64,000 nucleotides of DNA from Paguma larvata (taxonomy: Eukaryota; Chordata; Mammalia; Carnivora; Viverridae): the NCBI GenBank assembly GCA_030068075.1, contig CM057844.1:13624001-13688000 (forward strand), read 5' to 3'. The notes under the pieces were generated by a model, which ran no database searches, was not told the DNA's origin, and saw only the letters and a program-made list of their open reading frames with translations. Position 1 is the first letter of the stretch, and each line of letters begins with the position of its first letter. A program made the translations under genes and the position numbers. Shown here piece by piece: positions 33,792 to 46,073 of this stretch.

Positions 33792-34221
33792 AAACATGGT
33801 TCCAGGTGCTACAGATATTGCAGTAAACAGGACAGGTAAGGTTATTATGAGGAGAAATAGTTCTTACTACCAGATACCCCAAAATGAATGAGATAATGGA
33901 GGTTTTCTAGCTTTCATTAACAAATTAATCTAGACAATTTTTGGCCTTCTCACTGGGTATTGAGAACTCTTGTACAATGGAAAATAAAGGGGGGGGTTAT
34001 ATGAAGTTTGAAAATAATGAATGCAAAAGGAGGGAGCTCCCACGTTTGATGAAAGAAAATTTAAGTCTTGGAATTTTAGCTGGATGAGGAAATTGTCAAT
34101 CCCAACCATGTTTTCCCTTGGGTGTGGCATTAGGGAGAATTCATGTCAGGACCTAATTAAACATTTCAAATAAACTATCTCAAAGAAAAGGTGGGGGAAA
34201 AATATTCCAAAGCTCTCTCTT

Positions 34222-34283
<62 letters not shown>

Positions 34284-34689
34284 ATCCTGCATTTTTACAT
34301 GTATTTCAGGAAAACCTCTAAGACAGCTTACAACTACAAACCTGTGAACTCTACAAGTCAAAAATCACCATATAATCAAGAAATAACGAGTCCCAAATGA
34401 TAAAGAAATCTGATATATCCTAATTCAAGGACAATAAATGATTTAAATAGTTGTCCAGAATTCCTGGTGAAGAATGAGTTTAGATTAACTTCCCTTAACC
34501 AAGGTCATGGTTTCTTAAAGAAACAGGAATGGAGACGGGATATAAGTGATAAGAGATGTGCATGGGTATAGACTAGGAATTCTCCATTCAGATGCCTTTT
34601 GGGAGAAAAATAATTCTTTTCAGAAATATAAAGAAAACAAGAGACAATATAACAAATACCTGTGATTCAATCTTTCATTGTTATTGTTT
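33792..34689. other. Unassigned sequence
   Basis: It may contain a short piece of the old family seen at 55930 (around ggttccaggtgctacagata). Otherwise I recognise nothing apart from the CT/CA microsatellite. Confidence 0.35.
34213..34284. repeat. (CT)n(CA)n compound microsatellite
   Basis: A CT array at 34213-34259 with small interruptions, joined directly to a CA array at 34259-34284. Overlapping frames on both strands (ERERERE and LSLSLSL) are artefacts. Confidence 0.95.
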
Positions 34690-36280
34690 ACTCAACCTTA
34701 GTGCGGTATAATTTACATACAATAAAATACACATATCTTACATCTGGAGTTCAATGAATTTTGATAAATGTCTATGCCTGGTTAAGGACCCACCCCAATC
34801 AAGCTATTTCCATCAACTCAGAAAGTTCATTCATGCCCCTTCGCAGTCAGTCCACTTCTGGCCCCAGACCAACACTGATCTGATTTCTATCAATCACCAG
34901 ATTAATTGTCTAGTGTAGAATCTCAGTTAAATAGAATCTAGACTATATATCATTATTTGTCCAGCTTCTTTTGCTCAGTATTCACCCATGTTGTTCCACG
35001 TATCAAAAGTTCATTATTTTTTATTGCTGAGTTGTATTCCTTTGTATATAGGTAAGCAACAATTTGTTTATCCATTTTTCTGGCTTGTTCCCAGTGCTTG
35101 ACTATTATGAATAAACCTGTCATAAACATGTACAAATCCTTCTATGGACATAAGTTTTTATCTCTCTTGGGGAAAATCCAAGAGACAAAATGCAGGTTCA
35201 TAGAGTAGATATTTAACTTTATAAGAAATTATTAACTGTTTTCCTAAGTGGATGTAAAATTTTACACTCACACCAATAATGTGTGAGATAACCCAGTTGC
35301 TCTATATCCTTATCAACACTTGGTAATGTCGATTTTAAAACTTCATCATTGTGCAAGGTGTATAGTGATGCCTCACTGTCTTTTTAATTTGCTTTTCCCT
35401 CATGATTAATAATGTTGAACATCTTGTCATGGGCTTTGTGGCTGTATTAGTCAGCTTAGGCTGCCATAACAAAACTATAGACTGGATGGCTTATAGAAAT
35501 TTATTTTCTTAAAGTTCTGGAAGCTGGAAGTCTGAAATCAGGGTGCCAGCATATTGGGGCATTCTTCCTGGCTTCCATACAGCCATCTTTTCTGTGTCCT
35601 CACTGCAGGGGTGGGAGTAAGGGGGTAAGAGGGAAGGGGAGAGAAAGGGAGAGTGAGAGCGAGAAGGAGAAAGAGGGAGAGGGAGAGAGAGTCTGGTATC
35701 TCTTCTTATAAGGGTGCTATTCTCATCAGATGACAATCCTACCTTTATGATCTCACCAATCCTTGTTACCTCCCACAACCCCTTTTTCCAAATACCATCA
35801 CATTGGCCATTAGGGCTTCAACATATAAGTTCTGGAGAGAGACAAACATTTACTCAATAACAATGGTCATTTCTATAAGTTCTATTTTGAAGTCTCTATT
35901 CAAGTCTTTTGTCGATTTTTGTATTGGATTATCTTCTTATTACTGAATTGTAAGAGCTATTTATATAATTTACATAAAACTACTTCATCAGATATTTATT
36001 AAAAATGCTTTCTGTTTGTCACCACATGCCTATGCATTTTCTTAACAATACCATTTGAAGAGCAGAGGGTTTAAATTTGATCACATACGTTTCATTTTTT
36101 TCCTTTTAAAAGTAATGCTTTCGAGTCATAGCTAAGAAATTATTTTCCATCCCAATGTTATTTATCTTCTTCTTCTAGAAATTTTACATTTTTAACTTCT
36201 ATTTTTAGTTTTATATCTTCAGTTTTTATATTCAGGTCTATAATCTAAGTTGAGTTAATTTGTATGTATGCCATGAGGTA
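34690..36280 (-). mobile_element. Old LINE-1 3' region, minus strand, split by an MLT1 LTR
   Basis: Reverse of an L1 3' UTR and ORF2 end. Evidence includes ggtataatttacatacaata, a catgttgttccacgtatcaa region, gtatataggtaagcaacaat and a ttgactattatgaataaacc region, then ttgcttttccctcatgatta. After the LTR insertion the L1 continues with ttcaagtcttttgtcgattt and ttactgaattgtaagagcta. Total L1 sequence is about 1.2 kb. The nested LTR shows the L1 is the older element. Confidence 0.85.
35442..35861 (-). mobile_element. MLT1 (MaLR) solo LTR, minus strand, inside the L1
   Basis: It begins tgtattagtcagcttaggct and contains gccataacaaaactatagac, gttctggaagctggaagtct, ctctgtgtcctcactgcagg-like text, and a terminal caaataccatcacattggcc followed by gcttcaacatataagttctg. 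This is the reverse of the MLT1 LTR. It holds a GA-rich stretch at about 35630-35690. No internal retroviral part is present. Confidence 0.9.
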
Positions 36281-36439
36281 AGAGATGAATTAAATAAGTT
36301 AATGAATGCATTTGGCACATGGTGGGCACTCAATAAATAAGTTCTATAATTATTACTTTTACTAGCAATTAAGGTCATAAAGGTTATAGTTACCCATTTA
36401 CTGCAAAAGACTAGGAAGATTTACATTAAGGAAAAATTA
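36281..36439. other. Short unassigned AT-rich sequence
   Basis: A fragment around cacatggtgggcactcaata, followed by aataagttctataattatta, looks like an L2- or MIR-type 3' end, but too little remains to assign it. Confidence 0.35.
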
Positions 36440-36985
36440 AAAACAGAATGAGGCACCTATCAAAACTAAGCTTTAACTTTGCAAGAGACCTGCCTTATCT
36501 GGTAGATTTGGTGACTAGCTGATGCTCCCAGGTTTGTACCAAAATCCATCTGACCTATCCACAAGAGAGCTCACGAAGAGTTCTCACATAGATGGACCCA
36601 GTTTCCCTGGTCTTTCTCTGCCCAAGGCCATTCTCCAGCAGTGGGTGCATCAACCTAGGCAGGCTGCAAAGTCTCAGATGGAGGTAACAATTCAGGAACA
36701 ATCCTGATACAGGATGGACCAGAGTTAGTGGATAGATGCCTGTGCTGCCTCATCCCCCAAGTGACAATTCTTAGTTGTGTTTTACACAGTGACCCCGAGG
36801 GTCCCCATTAGGATTGAGCCCTATAGAGAGTTCTGTTCTTTCACACCCTTTGTCGGCTTTCTCCCCTTCCTCCCTTACTTTCCCTACTCCCTCACTGAGT
36901 TTCCTGGGATCCACTCCCAAATAATATACTTATACCAAAATTCTTATCTGAGGGTCTGTGTCTGAGGGAACCTAAACTAAAGCAG
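36440..36985 (+). mobile_element. LTR-like old repeat, plus strand
   Basis: The right end has the typical old-LTR order: a ttatctgagggtctgtgtct stretch, then gagggaacctaaactaaagc. The left part is diverged, with cttatctggtagatttggtg. A subfamily name is not possible by eye. The 61- and 62-codon frames here have no domain. Confidence 0.5.
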
Positions 36986-39109
36986 AGGCTGGCTACAGAA
37001 ATGCAATGCTTTGGACACATGAGTGCCTCCAATGAAAGGTGACATTCTCTGGAGAAAGAAGTAGAGGTAGGTGATAAGCAATTTATTTCAAATCAAGAGT
37101 ACAGGTTAGAAATAAAGTAAAGAGACTCAGTCATTCAAGGTGCTTTTTGTTCCCAAATCCTCCATGGTATCCACACACGGAGTTCAAAAGTCTTTGTTCT
37201 GGAAACTTCTTAGCCAAGTATTTCAAGGCCCTTGGCAAAAACACCTTGCTCAAGGTAGCAATCAAATGAAATAGTGGAGTAATGTCTGGGTTGTGCCTGC
37301 TTCTTCTCTGAGAAACAAGCCACAAGCCATTAGCCAAAGCAGAGAGAACATCACCCCAAACACAACAGTTTTGCAAAACAGACAGTTTTCTTTGAAAGCG
37401 CTCTACAAATATATTTCTCTCACTTGGGAACTTCAATAGAAGATAATTATTCTTTTCTGCCTCATAATATATATTAAAAATGTTCAAATGTGGCTTTCCA
37501 GGGATTTCTGCCAAATATTTTTAGGCACCAGATCCAGCTTTACTTAATTTTATATGGCCTGCTTAGTCTATTGTAAAATACCCTTTCATGCAGTATGAAT
37601 TTGCTGAAGAGGCTAAGATATATTCCTTTATATTAAAAACCTAATTTAAAAAGCCTTCAAAGTAGGAACTTTCACCCTCAGACCTATCTCATGAGGAGAT
37701 AGCCACTGAAAAGGAATTAAAGCCCTCCGGCAATATTGTACATTTCTCCAGGCTCTCACTACCACCGTGAGACAAAGCAAGACTGTCACCTTCCAGGAAA
37801 GGAACTGAACATGACAAGAAGTTTGTTTTCAGATAAACAGTATACTTTATTACCACCAGGGCATACAATATCTCAACCACAACGTTTCATGGCCTTTTCT
37901 GTTTTTATGAGCGTATGCCAACAACGAGTAATGAGCACAAAAGCCTGTGTGAAACACTGCATTTGATGGAGTGTTTGTGTTGGCTTCCTTAAAATCGGCT
38001 GATTTCCAAATCACATTCTCCACCCCACCTTAGTTATATTTATACTGTTGTGCAGAACAAACTTGGATCCGTATTTAAATATGAAATGCTTTGTGGCCAT
38101 TCGTGCAAATCTCTTTATCGGGGTCTCGCACATTAACGCCCTTCACAATTGACCCACAGGCCGATTGTTTAACATAATGTTTCCACGAGGCTGCTTTCAC
38201 GCACTCACGGCTCTGTTTTTACTTTTCTTAGCTTTCCTGGACAATCAAAAGGAAGTGGAACAGAGCTGGCTTGCTGAAAGCTGGAGCTGCCCCAGTGTCT
38301 CCTCCTACCTTCTGTCTCGGGTTTTGTTTTTCTACTTCTTTTTCTTTTCTTTTCTTTTTTTTTTTTTCTGTCGTTTTGGTGGTATAGAAGGCAGAGCCAG
38401 ACTCTGTAGTTACAATCTTTCAATCCTGTGTCTGCTGTACTTTCCCTCCTGGCTCAGAGTCAATGGGAAGACTCACTGTGACCAGTCTCACAAAGCCAAT
38501 TTCACGAAATTGTGTTGGCTGTTGATTTGCAAGAGCAATGCAAAGGGGTCCATGTGTGTGGGTTTGGTGGTACTGTTGGGGGGCAGGTGTACAAAACTCC
38601 TTTTTCTTAAAGTAACAGAAACATCCTACTCAGAAAATGTAAATTTCCTCATTTCCTCATCCCTTTTTAATTCAGAGGTTGCTTTAACTTAGAGGGTCAC
38701 AGGGTTCTACCCTACATATCCCCCCTTCTCTTCCCAGTTTTAGCTTTGAAGAGAATGGTTGCAACCCATACAAACTAAAGCAAATAGACTTCTAGTGGCC
38801 AAGGCACTTTTTTGGAAAGAATGTCCCCCCCGAGGTGCTATGACTAATGACATAATATAAGCAGTAGCTTTCTCTTCTGTAAGAAGAGCGAATGATTTCT
38901 ATTTGAGCGCTGCTGAGGCTACCAGGTACATTAGGTATACACACATAATGAAGAGTAATAATATCTGTCTCATATAATGGTTGCGAAGACTTAATAAACT
39001 ATTGCACATAAAGCACAGAGCACAGGGTCTGAAAAGTAGTGAGTGTGCAGAAATGTCAATTATCATCATCGTCATAAAACATTAATCAGGGCAAGAGTCA
39101 GGAGGTCTC
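36986..39109. other. Repeat-poor unique block with retained CpGs
   Basis: About 2.1 kb free of recognised transposons. From 37680 to 38240 it holds several CpGs and motif-dense phrases such as ttcgtgcaaatctctttatc and a ccacgaggctgctttcacgc region. A 175-codon frame runs from 38165 to 38692 across a T-rich tract at 38326-38368. A 127-codon minus frame runs 37131-37514. Neither shows a domain I can name. I favour non-coding, possibly regulatory, sequence over a gene. Confidence 0.4.
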
Positions 39110-39400
39110 TACTATGGTTGATATGATGATTGAGAGCCCAGGTTTTGGAGTCAATTACAGCTGCCTGCAAATCCCCGCTCCACCATTTCCACATATGTGA
39201 ACTTTGGCAAGTTAGTGAGGTTCTTTAAACCTCGGTGTCCCCATCTGTAAAATGGGGCTAATAAGTTATGTACCTTAAAGGGATGCTATAAGGATTTTGC
39301 TTATATAGGTACTTATTAGCACAGTGTTTTGCATATCAATATATGCTTTACATTATCAATATATAGTAGGTATTATTAATATTACTTGTCTACCTAATAC
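39110..39400 (-). mobile_element. MIR SINE, minus strand
   Basis: Well-preserved reverse MIR. It has agagcccaggttttggagtc, ctgcaaatccccgctccacc, ccatctgtaaaatggggcta, and a ttagcacagtgttttgcata region. Confidence 0.9.
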
Positions 39401-39664
39401 AGTTTTATTATAAGTACATAATACAAAAGTAGCCCAAAGGACAAATGTATACCTACTCCTCCATATATCTTAAAGATACAGATTATTTCTATAATCATTT
39501 GGCTTGATTGTAAGCATATTCTTTAGTCCTAGGAAAGCTTTCAAACCCAGGTATTAACCACATCACATAGGAGCTGAGATGCAAAGCCAGTCACCCACAG
39601 AAACTAATCCTGAGCTGAATTTTCCTATGACAAAGCTAAATGGAACATTAATGAAGATCAGCAA
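39401..39664. other. Unassigned AT-rich sequence
   Basis: No recognised repeat or gene. It separates the MIR at 39110 from the old repeat at 39665. Confidence 0.35.
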
Positions 39665-40110
39665 TCCTGGACCTTCATTAATTTATATGTTTGTTATAAC
39701 AAACAACCTCCACATTATAGTGGCTTAATGCAAAATGATTATTACTGTTCATCTCATAGTTCAGTGCAACTCTACGGGGAGGATCTGCTTGCATTAATTG
39801 GGAAGCCTGGGTCCACTGGTCAGTTGGCTCCACCATCTTTCAGAACCTCTAAGTTCTCAGTTGGGTTATTTCTATCCATCCAGTTGAAAGGGAAGGAGAA
39901 AATATTGGAGAATCATGCAAAATATTTTAGGAACCAATTTGGATATGGAATACATCACTTCTGCCTGTATTCTTTTGGCTAGAATCCAGTTATATGTTGC
40001 CATCTATTTCAAGAGATGCTGTGAAATGTAGTCTTCCTGGGTGTCCAGAGATTTGAGTATTATATGGCTCTGTCTGCCTTAGGTGGATAGGAGGAGTTTA
40101 CTTTACATAT
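39665..40110 (-). mobile_element. Old LTR-like repeat, minus strand
   Basis: Opens with gtttgttataacaaacaacc and tccacattatagtggcttaa, has a central gagaatcatgcaaaatattt, and a later ggctagaatccagttatatg block. The order matches a widespread old mammalian LTR-like repeat in reverse. The 84-codon frame at 39728-39982 is within it and is not a gene. Confidence 0.55.
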
Positions 40111-41183
40111 ATCAACTCAATTTAAACTACTTAAGGGACAACATGCTATCCTAGAAAGGGAGATGTTGATTTTGATGCATCTGGAAAGAATTAGGAAAAG
40201 AAAAATTGGCCATGTCTGTTCCTTTTCTGATTTGAGCACTTGTTAAAATGAGAATTCTCTTTACCCTACATGCATCTCACACACTGCTGTGACAGCACAT
40301 GGGAGAAGTGAGACATAATACGGAGATCTTCCAAGTCTACCCTAGATTATTCTAATACAAATATTGATAATAATTCTCCATTTAAGGAAAAACATTAAGA
40401 ACGAATGCTAACCTGGAGGGATGACAGAACAACAGGTGTAAACAAGGAATGCCCCAGACCAACTAGGACATTCCAGTACATACAGTCACACTAACTTTGT
40501 GCCTCTTGACAGTTATCAATTCTGTGGAGCTTTCTCCATCAAGATAATTAATGTATACATTATTCAGGTGCTCCAGATGGGATCTGCTTGGCAAACAGAA
40601 TTCACTGTCTTGAAACCTCATCGCTCTAGACTGTGAAGGGGCTTTCCTGAGCATTCCCTGCCCTCTCCCGGAGCTATCTTTCCCCCCAAATTCCAATTGA
40701 AGAGGAGAGGACACACAGACAGGCTAAAATCCACTGTAGTGGTCTATTCTGGAAAAATGAGACAGAATGCACTTTCAACATTCATGAGGCCTGAGGGTAT
40801 AGGATGTCCATGAGTGCAACCACATCATCTTAATCCCTACCTATATTCCATTTCAGTTTGGGATTCTAAGGTGGGCAAAACAAGCAAACATCTGTTCACC
40901 AAAGAGTAGTTAAAAAAATTAGGAGGTACACTCCTTGCATACAATCCTAAAACTTCAAAGCAGTTAGTTTTAGGACAAACTAATGGAATTCAACTTTATA
41001 CCTCAGGTAGAAACTCCTGGTATTGTTTATTTCAAGAGCTAGTTAAGTCTGAATAGAGAAGCAATTTTGAGGAAAAGATATAAATCAAGCATGCAATTTT
41101 GGTGCAGTTTGCAACTGCAATTCTATACCTAAAATATCTCTTCTAGTAGCTTTCAGAGATAAATCATAGCCTGGATTTAATTA
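40111..41183. other. Unassigned sequence
   Basis: About 1 kb without a recognised gene or repeat. An 83-codon minus frame at 40463-40714 has no domain. Slightly GC-richer at 40630-40700. Confidence 0.35.
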
Positions 41184-41197
41184 AAATATTTCTCACT

Positions 41198-41409
41198 TAA
41201 AAAATTTAACGTTCATTTATCTTTGAGAGAGAGAGAGAGAAAGTGAGGGGCAGGAAGGGGTAGAGAGACAGGGAACATAGAATCTGAGGCAGGCTTCAGG
41301 CTCTGAGCTGTCAGCACAGAGCCCAAAACAAGGCTCAAACTCATGAATCGTGCGATCATGACCTGAGCCGAAGTTGGATACTTAACCAACTGAGCCACCC
41401 AGGTGCCCC
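41198..41409 (-). mobile_element. Can-SINE, minus strand
   Basis: Reverse SINE with a T-rich tail (aacgttcatttatctttgag), GA region and head complement ending ccacccaggtgcccc. A 14-bp direct repeat (aaatatttctcact and aaatatttctcatt; 41184-41197 and 41410-41423) flanks it with one mismatch. Confidence 0.95.
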
Positions 41410-41679
41410 AAATATTTCTCATTTTTAAAGCTCTTACCAGGTAACTAGAAGATTTCACCAAATCATCCATTTACCTATCAATTCACTCAAATATTTTCAA
41501 TACCCATTGTCAAACACCTTTGGAGACAAATGGCATTTCAGGCCCTGTAAGACCACAATAGTTTCCCAAACAGAATCCTGCTAAGGCTGTGGGATGTTTC
41601 TTAGATATAGTCAAGTAGGTATTCACAATATTTAGCAATGGTAGAGCACAGGCACCAGCCAATCAGAATGGCACCTTTC

Positions 41680-42023
41680 TATAGACTGAATATTTGTGTC
41701 CTCCCAAATCTATACATTGAAACACAACCCCCAATATGATGGCATTGGAGGTGGGGCCTCTGATAGGTGATTAGGTCATGAAGATAAACCCCTAATGAGT
41801 GGAATTAGTGCCTAGAGAGCTCCTCCACCCTTTTCATCAATGTGATGATACAGCGAGAAGACAGCTATCTTTGAATCAGTAAGTGGGACCTCCCCTGACA
41901 CCAAATCTGCAGACATTTCAATCATGAACTTGCATCCTTCAAAATTATAAGAAATAAATATTTACTGTCCAAGCCACCTAGTCTATGGTATTTTTGTTAT
42001 AGCAGCCAGAATAGTCTAATACA
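41680..42023 (+). mobile_element. MLT1 (MaLR) solo LTR, plus strand
   Basis: Plus-orientation MLT1. Phrases include gactgaatatttgtgtcctc, tgatggcattggaggtgggg, gattaggtcatgaagataaa, gcagacatttcaatcatgaa and a terminal gccacctagtctatggtatt followed by tagcagccagaatagtctaa. It is in the opposite orientation to the copy at 35442. Confidence 0.9.
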
Positions 42024-42314
42024 CCCCTTCACCACTCAACCAATAAGAAAAGGTGAAATTGAAGAATACAATGTGGTCACCTCAATACTTTCCGGCTGAA
42101 AATGGCCCTAGAACAACCTTAATTTCTGAGAATGGTAAAGACAGATCTTTTTAATGACTAATGCCTCTGAATGCTGTGGGAAAAGCAACAGTAGGTTGAG
42201 CGATAGTGTAAAAAGTTCTCCTGCATTACTTTCTGAAGAACCTAAAGGAAACTATCTAAACTATATGAAGCTACATTTCATTCCACTGTCAACTAAAGAT
42301 GAAAACTAGAGAAG
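42024..42314. other. Unassigned sequence
   Basis: About 290 bp between an MLT1 and a MIR; nothing recognised. Confidence 0.35.
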
Positions 42315-42515
42315 TTACAGGGTGCCTCCTATATGTAAACATGGTACCCACATTTTCATAATCTCTAATTTTTACAACAACATTGTAAATATAAGTAACC
42401 CACTTTGCATATGAGAAAGTCATTTCTGAGAGATTCTCTGTTTTGCTAAGGTCACATATTTAACTCATGGTGGTAGATTCATAAGCAGGCCTGTCAAGCT
42501 CAGGCCATCTTCCCT
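42315..42515 (+). mobile_element. MIR-like fragment, plus strand
   Basis: Contains gggtgcctcctatatgtaaa, ttttacaacaacattgtaaa, ccactttgcatatgagaaag and gctaaggtcacatatttaac, in MIR order with high divergence. Confidence 0.7.
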
Positions 42516-42629
42516 TTGTTCTAATTTCCTTTTGGGAACTAACTTATCCCACATTGTGTTCACTCTTAGAAGTGTGAAATTGGCCAGCCCTCTCCTACCT
42601 AAGGAGTAGAGATGATCCAAGCAAGGTTT

Positions 42630-43185
42630 GGTGAATTGCAGAAATGGTCACAATCATTTTCCACTACTACCCCTATATCCATACCACTTTGCAATATGAA
42701 TTTTGCAGCTCCTCTAATCAGGATCTGAAGCCTATGTCCCCATCCCTTGAATCTGGGCTGGCCTTGTGACTTACTTTCGCTAAAAGAATGTGGCAGAGGT
42801 GACTCTGTGAAAGTTTTGAGCATGGGTCTCAAGAAACCCATACTTGCATACTTCTATTCCATTCTTGGATCCCTGCTCACCCGCTGTGTGAACAAATTCT
42901 TGCTAGCTTGCTGGAGGATGAGAGACCACATAGAGTAGAAATAAACCAGCCCACTTGAGCCATCTTAAATGGATTAGGTCTCAATCAACATGGTAGTTAA
43001 TGGAAGATTCATAAGTGAGGCAGGCTAAGATCAGCTGGACCTGCTCTACATCTGCATAAAAATTCAGCTGAACTCAGCTCAAACTGTCAACCTGCAAAAT
43101 CATAAGCTGCCCAAATGTTGTTTTAAAATCACAAATGTTAAAGTAATTTGTTATGCAGCAACACTAACCAATACAAAAGGATGGA
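42630..43185 (+). mobile_element. Old MaLR-like LTR, plus strand
   Basis: Starts near tgaattgcagaaatggtcac and runs through atcccttgaatctgggctgg, ccttgtgacttactttcgct, gctagcttgctggaggatga and a terminal block resembling taatttgttatgcagcaaca. It is an inverted relative of 22200-22545. The end block is of the type shared by mammalian MaLR LTRs. Confidence 0.75.
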
Positions 43186-43409
43186 AAAGACCTATGATAA
43201 ATCACAAAAGGGGGGCCCACGACAAGAATTTTAACTACTTCTTGCTGCCTAGGTCACTAGATCTTCCCTGATTCTTGCCCTTTCCCAGCCTGGCTCTCTA
43301 ACATCATCTTTGATACTGTGAGCTTTGTAAGTTCCTGTATCCTTATAAGTCCCTTTTGCTTAATTTTGTTCAGAGTTTCTGTCAACCAAAAAATCTTTAA
43401 CTTATTTTA

Positions 43410-43575
43410 TAGGCTTTGATCCAAACTCTTCATTTGCTGCTGAAAAACTGAAGCCAGAGAGGAAGGTTAGTTATCCCCCAGAATCATGCATCTACTATCA
43501 GACAGACACCAGGACCCGAATTAGGCAACCTAACATAGATAGCAGGACCATTATCACCATACAAGGCCATCACTC
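43410..43575 (+). mobile_element. MIR-like fragment, plus strand
   Basis: Weak but ordered match: tgaaaaactgaagccagaga, ggaaggttagttatccccca and ccaggacccgaattaggcaa. Confidence 0.5.
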
Positions 43576-43589
43576 TGGTCATTACATAA

Positions 43590-43990
43590 ACCAACTCAGT
43601 ATCACCAAAGTAAGTAAGGCTAGCTGCTGTAAAAAGCAGTCACTTGAAAAATAACATTTTATTCTCCTGCTTCTCTCAGGCTGGTCATGGATTTTTCTGG
43701 TGTAATAGTTTTTCATGTGCTCATTCAGGGACTCAGACTCCTTCTGTACTGTGGTTCTAGCCTCCTCTAAGTCCTAGGGATTCCTACCATTCAGCCAGCA
43801 CATGAGAAGAAAAAGAGACAGTTCATAAGAGAGTTTTGTGAGCTAGGTCTGGAAGTAGCACCTATCACTGCTCTCAGATTCCATTGGACAGAGCTCAGGC
43901 ACGTGACTTTCATCAAGCTGTAAAGGAAATATAGTCCAGCTATGTCCCAAAGACGAAGTGAGAGCACAGATATGGGCAAATCTTTGCCAC
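43590..43990 (-). mobile_element. Old LTR-like repeat, minus strand
   Basis: Includes aacattttattctcctgctt, gattccattggacagagctc, aggcacgtgactttcatcaa and atatagtccagctatgtccc. The order fits a common old mammalian LTR-like repeat in reverse. The family is uncertain. Confidence 0.5.
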
Positions 43991-45534
43991 AGACTCTTAG
44001 CTGGTTTTATACAGACAGAATCACTTAATCACTAAGATTAAACCCTTTCTTCTCCTTAATAAATCATTCCAAAATGTGGTTAAAGACAATAAAAGACACG
44101 TCTACTTTTTATTTATTGTTGAATAAAAGATAATGAAAACTGTGGCTCAACCCAGAAATTGAGATCCTTATGTTTGCTGCAGCTTGCTAGAGAGAAAGCT
44201 CTAAAAGAAACCAGAAACCAGGTTCAGAATATACTACTGTTCCCCCACAATATTCTGTACTATTTCCATTCCTTCCACAAAATAACCTTGGGATTGGGGG
44301 GCAGGGATTCTACAAGTAATCATTTGCCTTCAGTTGTCTGATGAACAGCAAGAGTAGCCATTTGCCAACCACTAGATTATTCTTAACATTTTAGCATCAC
44401 ATTTGAGTCACCCAGATACATTTAGGATAAAAATATTTCTCTGCTTCCCACCGTCCTCAATGGATTTCTCTTTCCCTTACAATTGCATAAGAAAGTCCCC
44501 AGGAAAATGACACTTATAAAAGTATCAAATTAACAGATGAATTGAGCCTACATTTTTTCTTTTCCCATACATAAAAAAAATGAGAGAGAGAGAGAGAGAC
44601 TAGACAGAAAGTGAGACCCATCTATCCACATTCCAAGACACGCTCCAGTTACCCAGTCACTGCAGAGCATTGCCAGGACACAGACACCATGATTTGGACA
44701 GGAATGCACCTATTTACAATATATTCGAGTTACTCAGTTGATACTGAAGACTCTGACCAGACACAAAGTAGCCAATGGGCTTTGCCAAGGAACCTGCATG
44801 AAAGGTACTGGGGCATCTTATTTGCTGTAAATTACAGCACTTTGAACCACAAAGCATGCCTCTGAACAGCTGAGATTACAAAACAAAGCCCTGGAATGAC
44901 TATACTTTCATTTACTGTTTTCACATTTCTCTGTTTCCAAAATAGTTGGCTACCTTTGCTTCCTCCCCAAACTCCAACTCTTTTTTAAGGACAGAAAAGA
45001 ATTCTAACTCTCAGAACTTGATTGGTTTTCAAAATATGCTAAGCATTTAGAGATTTATTAGAAACAGTTGTAGTTCCTCATTAATCTAAAGCAAATTATT
45101 ATTGATTTACAACAGACAGCTCATCTGATATCCTTCAGGCAGTCATAAAAAACATGGTCTAAGCATTAAAAATGGTTAATGTCTTTCTGGAAACAGCAGC
45201 TAAATTCAGTCAATGACAGCCCCTTCCAACTGGATGAAAAATAGGCCATTCTCACTGTGTGTTCTGCTCACTTTTGCATAAGTTTTTCAAATAACCTGTG
45301 TTCATATGCATTTATTTTCACATTGGGTTCATTTGTCAGAGAGCTGTAGATATTCCATTCATGCTAGAATGATTTCCAAAGTGGGAAAGAATCCTTGATA
45401 ATACTATCACATGCTTAAACTGGACATGTTTTGTTATAGCGAGTCTTTTACTAAAACTTATGAAAGTTTTGATGACCTCTGAGCAATCTCAATGAGAACA
45501 GGTTGAAAGCTGCCTTGCAGCTACTGGCTAGAAG
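43991..45534. other. Unassigned AT-rich sequence
   Basis: About 1.5 kb free of recognised repeats except a short GA array at 44582-44600. The part at 45020-45240 has several TAAT cores (for example cattaatctaaagcaaatta), as homeodomain-bound elements often do, but it is also simply AT-rich. The orphan frames at 44159-44341 and 44611-44865 have no domain. Confidence 0.35.
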
Positions 45535-45690
45535 CATCAGTACTTGAGTCAAACTGCCAAGTTTAATTCCTGGTGCCACCACTTGAGCAACTTACCTACT
45601 TTTGGTAAACTTCAGTTTCCTCCTCTGCAAAATGGGAATTTCAAGAGTACCTACAGCAAACGTGAAATTTAGATGAGGTTTCTAGTTCTA
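45535..45690 (-). mobile_element. MIR-like fragment, minus strand
   Basis: Reverse MIR core: ggtgccaccacttgagcaac, tcagtttcctcctctgcaaa and atgggaatttcaagagtacc. Confidence 0.75.
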
Positions 45691-46059
45691 TCATAGCACC
45701 AGGATTAGAGATTTTCTATTTATACAAGAGTTCTCTATTAGAGATTTCTCTATTAATATAAGCTATTGGCACAGGAGCAAGAGTATTAATAGGTGGGTAT
45801 TAGAAGCCTTGCCCACTTCTTGCTTGCTAGCAAGGACTACACTTTGCCAGCTTAGTTGTTTCCTCTCCCTTTGTCCTCCAGAGGGTCCAGCCTTGCCAGA
45901 CTAGAGCAAAGGGGGAGGGGAGAAGGGCATAGGCCAACAGAGTTTCAGGAGTTTTAAATAATAGAAAGGCACTGGTGTGGCATGTGAGGAAATTTGTTAA
46001 AAGTTAAAGGGAGATTTGGAGTGATGTGTTTATTGTATGTTTTTATATTCTTGGTATTC
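45691..46059. other. Unassigned sequence
   Basis: Contains a short imperfect direct repeat (attagagattttctattta and attagagatttctctatta near 45705 and 45738). No gene. Confidence 0.35.
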
Positions 46060-46073
46060 AAGAAATGCAAGTA

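Noticed and set aside
37131..37514. 127-codon minus-strand frame as a gene
   Set aside because: No domain and no flanking splice signals. It lies in unique sequence, but without conservation data it is indistinguishable from chance.
38165..38692. 175-codon frame as a new gene
   Set aside because: It crosses a T-rich low-complexity tract, shows no domain, and no exon-intron pattern is visible. Kept only as a finding to test.
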